From positions 1 through 41,097 of the forward strand of contig CAZHJG010000004.1 of the NCBI GenBank assembly GCA_964533425.1: a DNA stretch of 41,097 nucleotides, in the 5' to 3' direction. The position numbers and the translations under genes are program-made. The notes beneath the pieces were generated by a model that was given only the letters and a program-made list of their open reading frames with translations, searched no databases and was not told where the DNA came from. Source of the DNA: CAZHJG01 sp964533425 (GTDB taxonomy: Bacteria > Patescibacteriota > Saccharimonadia > Saccharimonadales > UBA4665). Below, one piece after another: positions 16,457-24,447 of the stretch. How positions within the stretch are numbered: position 1 is the stretch's first letter; every line of letters begins with the position of its first letter.

Positions 16457-17074
16457 TTAGTTGCGGTTGCGAAAGCTTAACCAACCGAGCCATTTTGCTA
16501 ATCTCATTTTAGGAGATTGTGCTTGTTCTCGCGCTTTGGATTCTGGTAACGGCTGAGGTTCGTTGCCCAACCCCAAGGCTTCTCTTATTTGCTTAATCAA
16601 ACTGTTTGCTTCAATCTCATTCACGATGTTCAAACCCAAATCGTTTTCAAAGTTCTGGCCCATCAAACGCTCTGACTCGTCCTTACTTACTAAGTTTGCC
16701 GGCTTGTCTACAGTAGCAGATTTCCTGATAGCCAGCCGTGTATTTTGGTGATAGAGAAAATAGGTGTTAATTAAATGTGGTATTTGTTTTTGTTCTTCAA
16801 TTTTATACGCTATTCGTCCTTCAGCAAGATCGCCAATGCAAACAATAGCGCAGCAACCTGTTTGGTTAAATTCAGCCAGCGGGTCGATGGCCTCAAGCTG
16901 GATAAACCCCTCGTATAGACTGCTCCTACTATATCTTGCAACCGTTATTGCCCTGCTGTAAGAATCTTCAGCAGAATCATGGCTTTCTAGTGCTGCTTGA
17001 ACCAGCGAATAAACTTCAGATGCTGCACCCGATGACGCAGGGAGGACTTCCTGATTCGCTTCGAATTCGCTCAT
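16457..17074 (-). CDS. Hypothetical protein, 205 residues
   Basis: I do not recognise this protein. It is soluble with no signal peptide. It has a mixed alpha/beta look, with a Cys-Cys pair in TGCCAIVCIGD near residue 75, and ends in a basic amphipathic stretch (KMRLAKWLGWLSFRNRN) that could touch a membrane. The DNA is visibly A+T-richer than nusA and clpC on either side, which suggests a recently acquired gene. TATAAA ends 8 nt before the ATG at 17074, so the mRNA may be near-leaderless. It lies between nusA and clpC, whose own promoter follows its stop codon. Confidence 0.55.
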   Translation of the reverse strand: MSEFEANQEVLPASSGAASEVYSLVQAALESHDSAEDSYSRAITVARYSRSSLYEGFIQLEAIDPLAEFNQTGCCAIVCIGDLAEGRIAYKIEEQKQIPHLINTYFLYHQNTRLAIRKSATVDKPANLVSKDESERLMGQNFENDLGLNIVNEIEANSLIKQIREALGLGNEPQPLPESKAREQAQSPKMRLAKWLGWLSFRNRN

Positions 17075-17113
17075 TGAACATATTTATAGTACAAAAGGCT
17101 CATTTGGTCAAAA

Positions 17114-18307
17114 CTAATCGCCGTGCTCTTCGATAGCTTCGAGCAAGGAGCCTTCGAGTTCGCTTTTCTTCTTGAGCTTAGGCTGTTTGGGGAGTTCGGT
17201 GGTCTTGACTTTATCGACGGTTTCGACGGTTTCGCCAGCTGGGGCTGGGGCCGGAGCGGCGACGCTTTCTTTGTCGGCTTCAATGTCCAGCTCGAAGCCG
17301 GTCAGTTTGCTGGCCAGCCGAACGTTTTGACCGTTCTTGCCGATGGCAATACTGAGTTGGTCTTCGGGCACCACAACTTTGGCTTTCTGGTTCTTGGCGT
17401 CCAGGACAACCTTACTGACTTTGGTGGGGCTCAGGGCGTTGGTGATGTATTCCACCGCGTCTTCGGCCCAGACGATGATGTCGATCTTTTCCTGCTCGCC
17501 AACCTCGCTCATGACGGCGTTGACGCGAGTGCCGTGACCGCCCACGAAAGTGCCAACGGGATCGACGCCCGGCACATTAGAAGCCACGGCAATCTTGCTG
17601 CGCACGCCGGCTTCGCGGGAGATGCCTTTGATCTCCACGGCACCGCTCTCCATTTCAGGTACTTCGCCACGGAACAGCCATTCAATAAATTCTTTGTTGC
17701 CACGGCTGACCACCAGCTGCGGGCCGCGGAAGCCACGCTCCACGTCCTTCAAATAAACCTTGAGGCGTTGACCAGGATAGTAACGCTCACCTTGGATCTG
17801 TTCACTACGCGGCATGATGCCTTGCGCCTTGCCGAGATCGATACGCACAATATTACCCTCTACCCGAGCCACGGTAGCGTTGATAACGGTGCCAATCTTG
17901 TCTTCATACTCGGCCATCACGATCTCGCGCTCGGCTTCGCGCAGCCGTTGCAAAATAACTTGCTTAGCAGTCTGGGCCGCCACCCGGCCAAAGGTCTCAA
18001 CCTTCTCATGCACTTCGATAAGCTCGCCGACTTTGGCGCTCTTTTTGCGGGTCTGCGCCTCGCTCAAGCTCATTTCATAGGCCGGATTCTCGACCTTGTC
18101 AACGATTTCCTTAGAAATAAAAGCGTCCACTTCGCCGGTATTAAGATTCATGGTGACCCGGATTTCCTGCTCACGGTCACCATAGTCCCGGCGGTAAGCG
18201 GCGGCCAGCGCCTGCTCGACCACCTCTTTGACGGTGTCTTCGGGCAAATTCTTCTCTTCGGCAATCGTCCTGATGGCGACCGCCAGCTGTTTCATGTCTA
18301 AATCCAT
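17114..18307 (-). CDS. nusA: Transcription termination/antitermination protein NusA
   Basis: NusA binds RNA polymerase and controls pausing, intrinsic termination and antitermination. The 397-residue protein has the N-terminal polymerase-binding domain, an S1 domain (about 135-200) and two KH domains. KH1 includes VGTFVGGHGTRV and KH2 includes SIAIGKNGQNVRLASKLTG. The last 60 residues are an Ala/Pro/Lys/Glu-rich tail. The ATG at 18307 has AAGGAG 5 nt upstream. A consensus promoter, a hairpin with a T-run and a palindromic repeat lie in its leader of about 135 nt. rimP is not upstream, unlike many bacteria. Confidence 0.96.
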   Translation of the reverse strand: MDLDMKQLAVAIRTIAEEKNLPEDTVKEVVEQALAAAYRRDYGDREQEIRVTMNLNTGEVDAFISKEIVDKVENPAYEMSLSEAQTRKKSAKVGELIEVHEKVETFGRVAAQTAKQVILQRLREAEREIVMAEYEDKIGTVINATVARVEGNIVRIDLGKAQGIMPRSEQIQGERYYPGQRLKVYLKDVERGFRGPQLVVSRGNKEFIEWLFRGEVPEMESGAVEIKGISREAGVRSKIAVASNVPGVDPVGTFVGGHGTRVNAVMSEVGEQEKIDIIVWAEDAVEYITNALSPTKVSKVVLDAKNQKAKVVVPEDQLSIAIGKNGQNVRLASKLTGFELDIEADKESVAAPAPAPAGETVETVDKVKTTELPKQPKLKKKSELEGSLLEAIEEHGD

Positions 18308-18323
18308 GTATGCTCCTTTTCAT

Positions 18324-18400
18324 TTGTCATCCTGAACGAAGTGAAGGATCTCGTGGAGGTGCTAGGCTGACGAGATCTCTCGCTTGGCTCGAGATGACAA
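18324..18400. repeat. REP-like palindromic repeat in the nusA leader
   Basis: Outer arms TTGTCATC (18324-18331) and GATGACAA (18393-18400) pair, and inner arms GATCTCGT (18347-18354) and ACGAGATC (18370-18377) pair. The left half contains CATCCTGAA, which recurs at 32545 and is typical of widespread dispersed bacterial repeats. The right edge of the nusA ribosome binding site lies 6 bp away. Confidence 0.8.
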
Positions 18401-18412
18401 CGCTTTGATACG

Positions 18413-18437
18413 AAAAAATCCGACCTGCATGGCCGGA
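18413..18437 (-). terminator. Terminator-like hairpin at the start of the nusA transcript
   Basis: Reading the minus strand, a 7-bp stem (18431-18437 with 18419-18425, one G-U pair) closes a 5-nt loop, ATGCA. Six T residues follow directly at 18418-18413. It begins about 4 nt after the predicted nusA transcription start. No leftward gene lies upstream that it could serve, so it acts in the nusA leader if it acts at all. Confidence 0.6.
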
Positions 18438-18447
18438 CACTGGTGTT

Positions 18448-18476
18448 ATTGTAGCAGTCCTCATATCTTTAGTCAA
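18448..18476 (-). promoter_or_regulatory. nusA consensus promoter
   Basis: TTGACT (18471-18476) and TACAAT (18448-18453) on the minus strand are 17 bp apart, with an extended TGC before the -10. This is one of the two best sigma-70-type promoters in the window. The predicted leader is about 135 nt. Confidence 0.8.
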
Positions 18477-18526
18477 CGTGATGCTCGGCCGAGCCGGGCC
18501 CACCGCCCGTGTTAAACTGGAAGCAT

Positions 18527-21106
18527 ATGGGTAGCAAAGTCGCGCGGCTGTACGAGCAGTTCCAGCCGGAGCATTACCAACTGCATTTGATTCCGGATCG
18601 GGACGCTATGACCTTTTCGGGCACAGTGACCATCCGCGGCAAGAAAGTCGGTCGGCCCAGTGAGCGCCTGACCTTCCATCAGAAAGATCTGAAGATCACC
18701 GATGCGCAAGTTATAAAGCATGACAAAAAAGGCGACCAAAAACTCGAGGTAGCGCGCATCAACACTCAGAATACGCTGCACGAGGTCCGCGTTCATGCCA
18801 AAGATAAGGTCTACCCCGGAGCCTACACCGTCACCCTAGAATTCACCGGTAAAATAACCAAGCCAATGAACGGCATTTACCCCTGTTATTTCAAGCACGA
18901 CGGCCAGGATAAAATGCTCATTGCCACGCAGTTCGAAAGCCACTTTGCCCGCGAGGCCTTTCCATGCATCGACGAGCCGGAAGCCAAGGCCACCTTTGAC
19001 CTGGCGCTGACTACGCCGGCTGGCGAGACAGTCATCGCGAACACCCCCGTAAGGAGCCAAACGAAAGAGGGCGATTCGATGCTCACCAAGTTTGAAACGA
19101 CCCCCCGCATGAGCTCCTACCTACTGGCCTTCGCCTACGGCGAACTGGGGTATAAAGAAGCCAAAACCAAGGATGGCATCGTGGTTCGTACCTACGCGAC
19201 TCCCGACAACGTCCGCCTGACGGAGCACGGGCTGCAATTCGCTGTCAAAGCGCTGGAGTTCTTCAGTGACTACTTCGGTGTGCCGTACCCGCTGCCCAAG
19301 CTCGACATGCTCGCTCTGCCCGATTTCAGCGCCGGCGCCATGGAGAATTGGGGCCTCGTCACCTACCGCGAAACCACCATGCTGGCCGACCCGAAAACCA
19401 GCAGCATCGAGAGCAAGCAACTGGTGGCTATGGTGGTCGGTCACGAGCTCAGCCACCAGTGGTTTGGCAACCTGGTCACTATGAAGTGGTGGGATGATTT
19501 GTGGCTGAACGAAAGTTTTGCCAACCTTATGGAATACGTCGTGGTCGACGCCATTTATCCGGAATGGCATGTCTGGGAACACTTCGTGAGTGGCGAGACC
19601 GGCAGCGCCAAGCGGCGCGACAGCCTGGCCGACGTGCAGCCCATCAAAATGGGCGTGAGTCACCCTGATGAGATCAACACCCTCTTTGATCCTTCCATCG
19701 TGTACGCCAAGGGCGGCACCGTGCTGCACATGTTGCTCGAATACATCGGCGAAGACGCTTTTCGGCGCGGGCTCAAGGTGTATTTTGACAAGCACCGCTA
19801 CAGCAACACTCAGGCGGACGATCTGTGGGAAGCGCTCTCCGCGGCCAGCGGCCAGAACATTCACGCCTTTATGGATGGCTGGTTAAAACGACCCGGTTAC
19901 CCGCTGATAACCGTCGACTGGCAGCCCGGCAGCCAGACGGTTGAACTAGCCCAGCAGCGCTTCCTGAGCGACCCAACAGCCAAACCAGACGCTACTGAGC
20001 CGTGGCATGTGCCCTTGGCCGCTACTCGAACCCTTGCCAAACCGCTACTCGATAAGCCAAGGGCCAGCACGCAAATCAGCAACACCAGTAAAGCGCCGTT
20101 TATTCTTAACCACGACGGCAACAGCTATTTTTTGCCCCGCTACACCGTGCCGGCTCATCTGGCACACATCGTAGACGCCGTTAAGCAAGATCAAGTTGAC
20201 GCCATCGACCGCCTGCTACTGCTCGATAACTACACCATGCTGCAGCGCGGCGGACTGGCTTCTACGACTGAATTACTGGATCTGCTGAGCGGCTATGAGC
20301 ACGAAGCAAGTGAAAGCGTCTGGGGCGCCATAGCCGTCGCCATCGGCGAAGCCCGACGACTGATTGAAGGTGATAAAGCGGCCGAAGGCCAGGTCGACAC
20401 GCTAGCAAATGGCCTGGTTGCCAAGTTGGTTGCCCAACTCGGCTGGGATGATTCGCCAAAGGACAGCGCCCAAACGCTGCGCCTGCGTGGACTGGCTCAT
20501 TCGATTGCAGCTGGTGCTAAAAACGCTGCTGTTCTAAAGGCGGCGCTGGAACGCTTCCGCAGCTGCAAATCGCCCGGCGATCTGGCGGCCAGCACTCGAA
20601 CCGTCATTTATTATGTGGCGGCCCGTTATGGCACAGCCAGCGACTTCAAGAAATTACTTGAGCTGTACCGGCAGGCCGCTAATGCCGACGAAAAAGACGA
20701 GTTAGCCAGTGGCCTGACCGGTGCCAAGGAACCAGCGCGGTACAAACAGCTGATTGACATGCTAAAAACAGATGACATCCGGCGCCAGGACCTCATGCAC
20801 TGGTTCGTCTGGCTACTCAGAAACCGCTACAGCCGGACCAGCACTTGGCAGTGGTTGCTCGACAATTGGAGCTGGGTCGAGCAGGAGTTTTCCAGCGATA
20901 AGAGCTACAGCTTCTTCGCCCGCTATCCCGGCAGCATCTTCAGCCGACCGGCTGAACTGGTCCAATTCAACGACTTTTTCGAACCCAAGAAGTCCATCCT
21001 GGCCATGACCCGCGACATCACCCTCGCTCAACAGGAAATCATGAGCCGCGTCGCCTGGCGCCAGCGCAACGAAGCCGACGTCAAAGCCTGGCTCAAAAAG
21101 CAGTAA
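18527..21106 (+). CDS. pepN: M1-family zinc aminopeptidase
   Basis: This enzyme removes N-terminal residues from peptides. The protein of about 859 residues has the M1 layout. A beta-rich N domain comes first. Then comes the exopeptidase motif Gly-Ala-Met-Glu-Asn and the zinc site HELSHQWFGN with the third ligand Glu in LWLNESFANLMEY. The proton-donor tyrosine region follows, and a helical C-terminal domain completes it. There is no signal peptide, so it is probably cytoplasmic. A GTG at 18509 is in frame, but the ATG at 18527 has an extended -10 (TGT-TAAACT) ending 8 nt upstream and fits better. pepN is used in the broad M1 sense. Confidence 0.93.
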   Translation: MGSKVARLYEQFQPEHYQLHLIPDRDAMTFSGTVTIRGKKVGRPSERLTFHQKDLKITDAQVIKHDKKGDQKLEVARINTQNTLHEVRVHAKDKVYPGAYTVTLEFTGKITKPMNGIYPCYFKHDGQDKMLIATQFESHFAREAFPCIDEPEAKATFDLALTTPAGETVIANTPVRSQTKEGDSMLTKFETTPRMSSYLLAFAYGELGYKEAKTKDGIVVRTYATPDNVRLTEHGLQFAVKALEFFSDYFGVPYPLPKLDMLALPDFSAGAMENWGLVTYRETTMLADPKTSSIESKQLVAMVVGHELSHQWFGNLVTMKWWDDLWLNESFANLMEYVVVDAIYPEWHVWEHFVSGETGSAKRRDSLADVQPIKMGVSHPDEINTLFDPSIVYAKGGTVLHMLLEYIGEDAFRRGLKVYFDKHRYSNTQADDLWEALSAASGQNIHAFMDGWLKRPGYPLITVDWQPGSQTVELAQQRFLSDPTAKPDATEPWHVPLAATRTLAKPLLDKPRASTQISNTSKAPFILNHDGNSYFLPRYTVPAHLAHIVDAVKQDQVDAIDRLLLLDNYTMLQRGGLASTTELLDLLSGYEHEASESVWGAIAVAIGEARRLIEGDKAAEGQVDTLANGLVAKLVAQLGWDDSPKDSAQTLRLRGLAHSIAAGAKNAAVLKAALERFRSCKSPGDLAASTRTVIYYVAARYGTASDFKKLLELYRQAANADEKDELASGLTGAKEPARYKQLIDMLKTDDIRRQDLMHWFVWLLRNRYSRTSTWQWLLDNWSWVEQEFSSDKSYSFFARYPGSIFSRPAELVQFNDFFEPKKSILAMTRDITLAQQEIMSRVAWRQRNEADVKAWLKKQ

Positions 21107-21136
21107 TTTATACCAGTTAGCTATGGCCGGCCGCTG

Positions 21137-21165
21137 TTGGCACCAGCAAACTTTTGCTATACAAT
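21137..21165 (+). promoter_or_regulatory. Promoter of the GH5-like gene
   Basis: TTGGCA (21137-21142) and TACAAT (21160-21165) are 17 bp apart. The predicted leader to the ATG at 21234 is about 60 nt. No clear Shine-Dalgarno precedes that ATG. Confidence 0.55.
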
Positions 21166-21233
21166 GCCATAAGTAGACGTCGGCCGCAAAACAGATTTTC
21201 TGTGCAACCAGACGTGACAGAGTATCCAGACTT

Positions 21234-22607
21234 ATGACAGAACATTCCGAACAACTGCCAACATCCAACGCAGCGACAGCTCACTGTCAGGCTGAACAAG
21301 ACACGCAGTACGCCATCTTGCGCAGTAAGCACTTTCGGAACGTGGCTGCTCTCGTAGTAGCCAGCGCGCTTATGCCGGCTATCGCCCCCGCCGATGCCGG
21401 GGTAAAAAACGAGCACTACCATCTGCCACCGACAATTCCCGCCCTCAAGGCCCGCCCGCTGCCGCTTTCCCCATCGGTCTGTGGTGAAATTCGGCCGAAC
21501 GGGCAACCCACGGATAGCTTGCGCATCAACGGCGCCCGTCTCCAAGATTCCCGCGGACGCACGCTGCTACTCGAGGGCATTTCGTTAGTCGCCGGGCCAG
21601 AAGAGCAGCAATACCAAAAAGCCGAGCCGGCTGCCGAAGCACAAGTCGAAGCCGGCGTCGCGGCCTGGCATACCAACACCGTGCGCGTCCAGGTCAGTCA
21701 GGCCAATCTTTTCCAGCATCCAACGCCTGGTTTGGGCTACAATCGCCGGTTTGCCGGGACCTTAAATCACCTCCTGTGCAAAATAATCAAACTCCATGAA
21801 ATACCAGTGGTCAACGTTAACACCTGGTTCACCGGCGACCAACCGAATCCCACCCGTCAAACGGCCAGATTCTGGGATGTCATGAGCCGTTTTTATAAAC
21901 ATCTGCCGGTTATTTTCGACCTCTTCAATGAGCCGCGCCTGAAGCATCCACCCGGCTCCACGGCCCTCATGAACGACCAAAAAATCTGGCGCTTGTGGCA
22001 GTTCGGCGGCAAAGTCGGCAATACCCAATACGTTGGCATGCAAGCGCTGGTAAACGAAATCCGGGGCGACGGCGCGCAAAATGTCATCTGGGCCGAAAGC
22101 CCTTACGAGACAACCCACGTGAGCGGACTAATACGGCACCGCCTTAAGGGCATGAACATCGGCTACGCCTTTCATAAACTCAGTCTGGAACAGCGCTCGG
22201 TCTGGAAAAAGCAAATTGCCGCGCCGGCCAAGGCCGGTTTAGCGCTCTTTAACGGCGAATGGACGCTGTTTGGAGCTACCAATCGACCTTGGGAATGCTA
22301 CGACAACGCTTACTCAGCCGTACCAGCGTATTTACGATTTATGCAGAGACTAAAAATTGGCGTGGACGCTTGGTCTTTGCAGCAAGGGGTGCTGGTCAAC
22401 AACCCTAACGGGCAGACGGTTCATGACGGGAACTATTTGGACTTCACCAAAGACCCGAAAGCGCTAGAAACGCCCACGGTACTGAAGCCCGACTTTGCCT
22501 GCGATCAACAAGGTGTCGGCCAGGGAGCCGGTGCGCTACTTATGCAGTACTTCAAGAAATACGCCACGCACTTGCCGACAGGACTATTCCCGAAGTTTGT
22601 TAAGTAA
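21234..22607 (+). CDS. Secreted GH5-like glycoside hydrolase
   Basis: The 457-residue protein has a hydrophobic segment at residues 36-55, after an unusually long polar lead, which looks like a signal peptide or anchor. The catalytic part resembles GH5 (cellulase family). The acid/base is Glu233 in FDLFNEP and the likely nucleophile is Glu342 in LFNGEWTLFG. The expected histidine-containing YAFHKL strand lies between them. It should cut beta-linked glycans outside the cell; the substrate cannot be read from sequence. An in-frame Met at residue 47 is too late for an alternative start that keeps the signal. It is convergent with the yraN-like gene, with 6 bp between stops. Confidence 0.8.
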   Translation: MTEHSEQLPTSNAATAHCQAEQDTQYAILRSKHFRNVAALVVASALMPAIAPADAGVKNEHYHLPPTIPALKARPLPLSPSVCGEIRPNGQPTDSLRINGARLQDSRGRTLLLEGISLVAGPEEQQYQKAEPAAEAQVEAGVAAWHTNTVRVQVSQANLFQHPTPGLGYNRRFAGTLNHLLCKIIKLHEIPVVNVNTWFTGDQPNPTRQTARFWDVMSRFYKHLPVIFDLFNEPRLKHPPGSTALMNDQKIWRLWQFGGKVGNTQYVGMQALVNEIRGDGAQNVIWAESPYETTHVSGLIRHRLKGMNIGYAFHKLSLEQRSVWKKQIAAPAKAGLALFNGEWTLFGATNRPWECYDNAYSAVPAYLRFMQRLKIGVDAWSLQQGVLVNNPNGQTVHDGNYLDFTKDPKALETPTVLKPDFACDQQGVGQGAGALLMQYFKKYATHLPTGLFPKFVK

Positions 22608-22613
22608 TATTTC

Positions 22614-22958
22614 CTAGAACGCGTTATCGATAAAGCTCATCACTGCGAAATTTGAGCCGCCGATTTCGATGGCCGAGAGCATGTACTCGCCGCGGTATTT
22701 ATTCTCCTCGACCCAGGCATCCGCCGCTCTGCGCATATGCTTTAACTTGGTAGGGGTTATGGCTTCCAGCCCGCCGCCCTGCTCGTCATTGTAACGATAC
22801 TTCACCTCGACAAAGTATTTCACGCCGTCTTTTTCGGCCACGATGTCGATTTCGCACCGTGGGCGGCGCCAATTCTGCTCAAGCACCTTATAGCCGCGCA
22901 TTTCCAGATAAACCTTGGCCGCGGCTTCGGCTTTCCGCCCTGTATATGTAGAATTCAC
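22614..22958 (-). CDS. YraN/UPF0102 family endonuclease-like protein
   Basis: The 114-residue protein has the UPF0102 restriction-endonuclease-like core. A Gly-x-x-x-Glu helix start is followed by NWRRPRCEIDIVA, where Glu and Asp are metal ligands, and by YFVEVKYR with the catalytic Glu-x-Lys. Length is normal for the family. The usual Gly before Glu-Ile-Asp is Cys here. The start is GTG at 22958, 7 nt after the extended -10 TGC-TACAAT. It follows rnhB on the same strand, an arrangement common in bacteria. Its exact role is unknown. Confidence 0.88.
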   Translation of the reverse strand: MNSTYTGRKAEAAAKVYLEMRGYKVLEQNWRRPRCEIDIVAEKDGVKYFVEVKYRYNDEQGGGLEAITPTKLKHMRRAADAWVEENKYRGEYMLSAIEIGGSNFAVMSFIDNAF

Positions 22959-22965
22959 GCTTTAT

Positions 22966-23014
22966 ATTGTAGCAACTCTTAAGGCGTCAGCTGCAGGTAT
23001 ATGTTACATATACC
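22966..23014 (-). promoter_or_regulatory. yraN promoter and upstream palindrome
   Basis: The -10 box TACAAT (22966-22971, minus strand) ends 7 nt before the GTG. Just upstream is a perfect palindrome, GGTATATG-TTA-CATATACC (22996-23014), positioned next to where a -35 would lie. It looks like an operator. Confidence 0.5.
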
Positions 23015-23033
23015 GTCCATGACGACCCGTGGT

Positions 23034-23588
23034 TTAGATCATATCCTCAATCGGCCTGAAGCTGCGGCGGTGCAATTCGCAAATGCCCTGTGCTTTTAAG
23101 CCTGCTAGGTGCAGCGCCGTGCCGTAGCCGACGTGCTTGTCAAAGCCATACCCAGGAAAGTCACTGGCCCGCTGCGCCATGTATTCGTCCCGCGCCACCT
23201 TGGCGACAATGCTGGCAGCACTCACGGCCGGCACGCTGTCGTCGGCTTTAACCACGGCCAAGGCTCGCGCGTTTTCCGCCAGAAAATTATAGTGACCATC
23301 AATAATCACCTGTTCATAATCAACATCTATCGCCTCCAGCGCCATCTGCATGGCCAGCTTGACAGCAGCAGTAATACCCACCTTGTCAATAGTTGCCGCG
23401 TCAACCCAGCCCAAGCCGATAGCCGCCGCTTGCACGCGAATCTCGGCCGCCCAACGCCGGCGCATTTTGGGACTCAGCTTTTTGGAATCTTTCAAGCCGG
23501 CAATTGGCCGCTCCAGGAGCACCGCTCCGGCCACCAACGGTCCTGCCCAGCAGCCCCGCCCCACTTCGTCAATGCCAACCACCTTCAT
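23034..23588 (-). CDS. rnhB: Ribonuclease HII
   Basis: RNase HII nicks RNA in RNA-DNA hybrids and removes single ribonucleotides. The 184-residue protein starts with the family motif VGIDEVGRGCWAGP, which holds the first two acidic residues. It has a third Asp in QVIIDGHYN and the conserved KADDSVPAVSAASIVAKVARD segment. Length is normal. The ATG at 23588 follows TGT-TAAACT (box 23595-23600) by 6 nt, so the mRNA is probably leaderless. Confidence 0.96.
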   Translation of the reverse strand: MKVVGIDEVGRGCWAGPLVAGAVLLERPIAGLKDSKKLSPKMRRRWAAEIRVQAAAIGLGWVDAATIDKVGITAAVKLAMQMALEAIDVDYEQVIIDGHYNFLAENARALAVVKADDSVPAVSAASIVAKVARDEYMAQRASDFPGYGFDKHVGYGTALHLAGLKAQGICELHRRSFRPIEDMI

Positions 23589-23594
23589 GCTTCA

Positions 23595-23653
23595 AGTTTA
23601 ACAGGCAGAGACTGGTTCTTATACTTGACTAATCATAAGCTTTATGCTACTAT
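23595..23653. promoter_or_regulatory. Divergent promoters rnhB / kinase-like gene
   Basis: Leftward, TAAACT at 23595-23600 (minus strand) ends 6 nt before the rnhB ATG. Rightward, TTGACT (23625-23630) and TACTAT (23648-23653) are exactly 17 bp apart with an extended TGC. The rightward -10 ends 8 nt before the ATG at 23662. Both predict leaderless or nearly leaderless mRNAs. Confidence 0.7.
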
Positions 23654-23661
23654 TTAACAAT

Positions 23662-24429
23662 ATGTCGAAATTACGCCGTGAACTGGCTCACAGTCTCTGC
23701 ACCACCGGATCTGATGAGGCCGACCGCATCCGTCGCGCCCAGCTGAAGACTGTGCCCAAACCGCACAGCCGCCTTGGCCTAATCGCTTTGCACAACCTCG
23801 CCAAACATGCCCCAAATCTGACCGCCGCGGCCATAGGAGTCCAGCGATCACCTGACAAAATTGACCATGTCGGCAGCGGCTGGACGGCTATGGTGTTTCG
23901 TAAAAACGAGGCGGAAGTCGTGAAGGTAGTGCACGCCAGTGTCTTCATCAGCCCTTCCCGGAGGCAAGACATGGCCAAAGAGCTTGAGGAAAAACACCTT
24001 ACGCTGGCCTCACATCTTGGCAGCTTCATTGTCCCTCAGACAATACACATTGATGCTCACCCGCTTTTCCCGAATCGTCAAGCCGTACAAATCGTGCAGT
24101 CGTACCGCGAAATAGCCGACCCCGAGCTGTTCGTAGCCGACAGCCCGTGGTTATCTCACAGCCACTTGCAGCAATTTCAGGCAGACTACCCTGACGGTAT
24201 CGCCCAGCTCATCGACTTAGTTGACCGAAGCCGGCGGGCTTATCAGGAAGATCGGGTCTGGCCCGACACCAAGGGCGAAGGCAATGTCGTTATCGACCTT
24301 GCCGGCGGGCAAAAGAGCAATCTTTGCCTGATTGACGGCTTCCCCATAACCGACAACGACCCCGATGGTCAGTTAATAATTAGTAATAACATTGATGCTC
24401 TGGAAGCAGCTCTGAGCCTGGCGGCTTAA
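23662..24429 (+). CDS. Possible protein-kinase-like fold protein
   Basis: I do not recognise a named family. Several pieces line up with a small kinase fold. A glycine loop, VGSGWTAMVF, starts near residue 70, and a Val-Val-Lys strand has Lys88. A helix with acidic residues lies near 106-110. A catalytic-loop-like Pro-Asp202-Thr-Lys-x5-Asn208 is followed by Leu-Ile-Asp225-Gly, which resembles the metal-binding DFG. This reading is an inference. The first 60 residues are helical and basic. I chose the ATG at 23662 over one at 23644, because the -10 box overlaps the earlier start. Confidence 0.6.
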   Translation: MSKLRRELAHSLCTTGSDEADRIRRAQLKTVPKPHSRLGLIALHNLAKHAPNLTAAAIGVQRSPDKIDHVGSGWTAMVFRKNEAEVVKVVHASVFISPSRRQDMAKELEEKHLTLASHLGSFIVPQTIHIDAHPLFPNRQAVQIVQSYREIADPELFVADSPWLSHSHLQQFQADYPDGIAQLIDLVDRSRRAYQEDRVWPDTKGEGNVVIDLAGGQKSNLCLIDGFPITDNDPDGQLIISNNIDALEAALSLAA

Positions 24430-24447
24430 CGCAGCTGCGGACAGAGT

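Noticed and set aside
17123..18301. A 392-codon open frame antisense to nusA
   Set aside because: The minus-strand product is a clear NusA with S1 and KH domains; the plus-strand frame has no recognisable motif and is a codon-bias shadow. The same reasoning removes long antisense frames inside tyrS, pepN and clpC.
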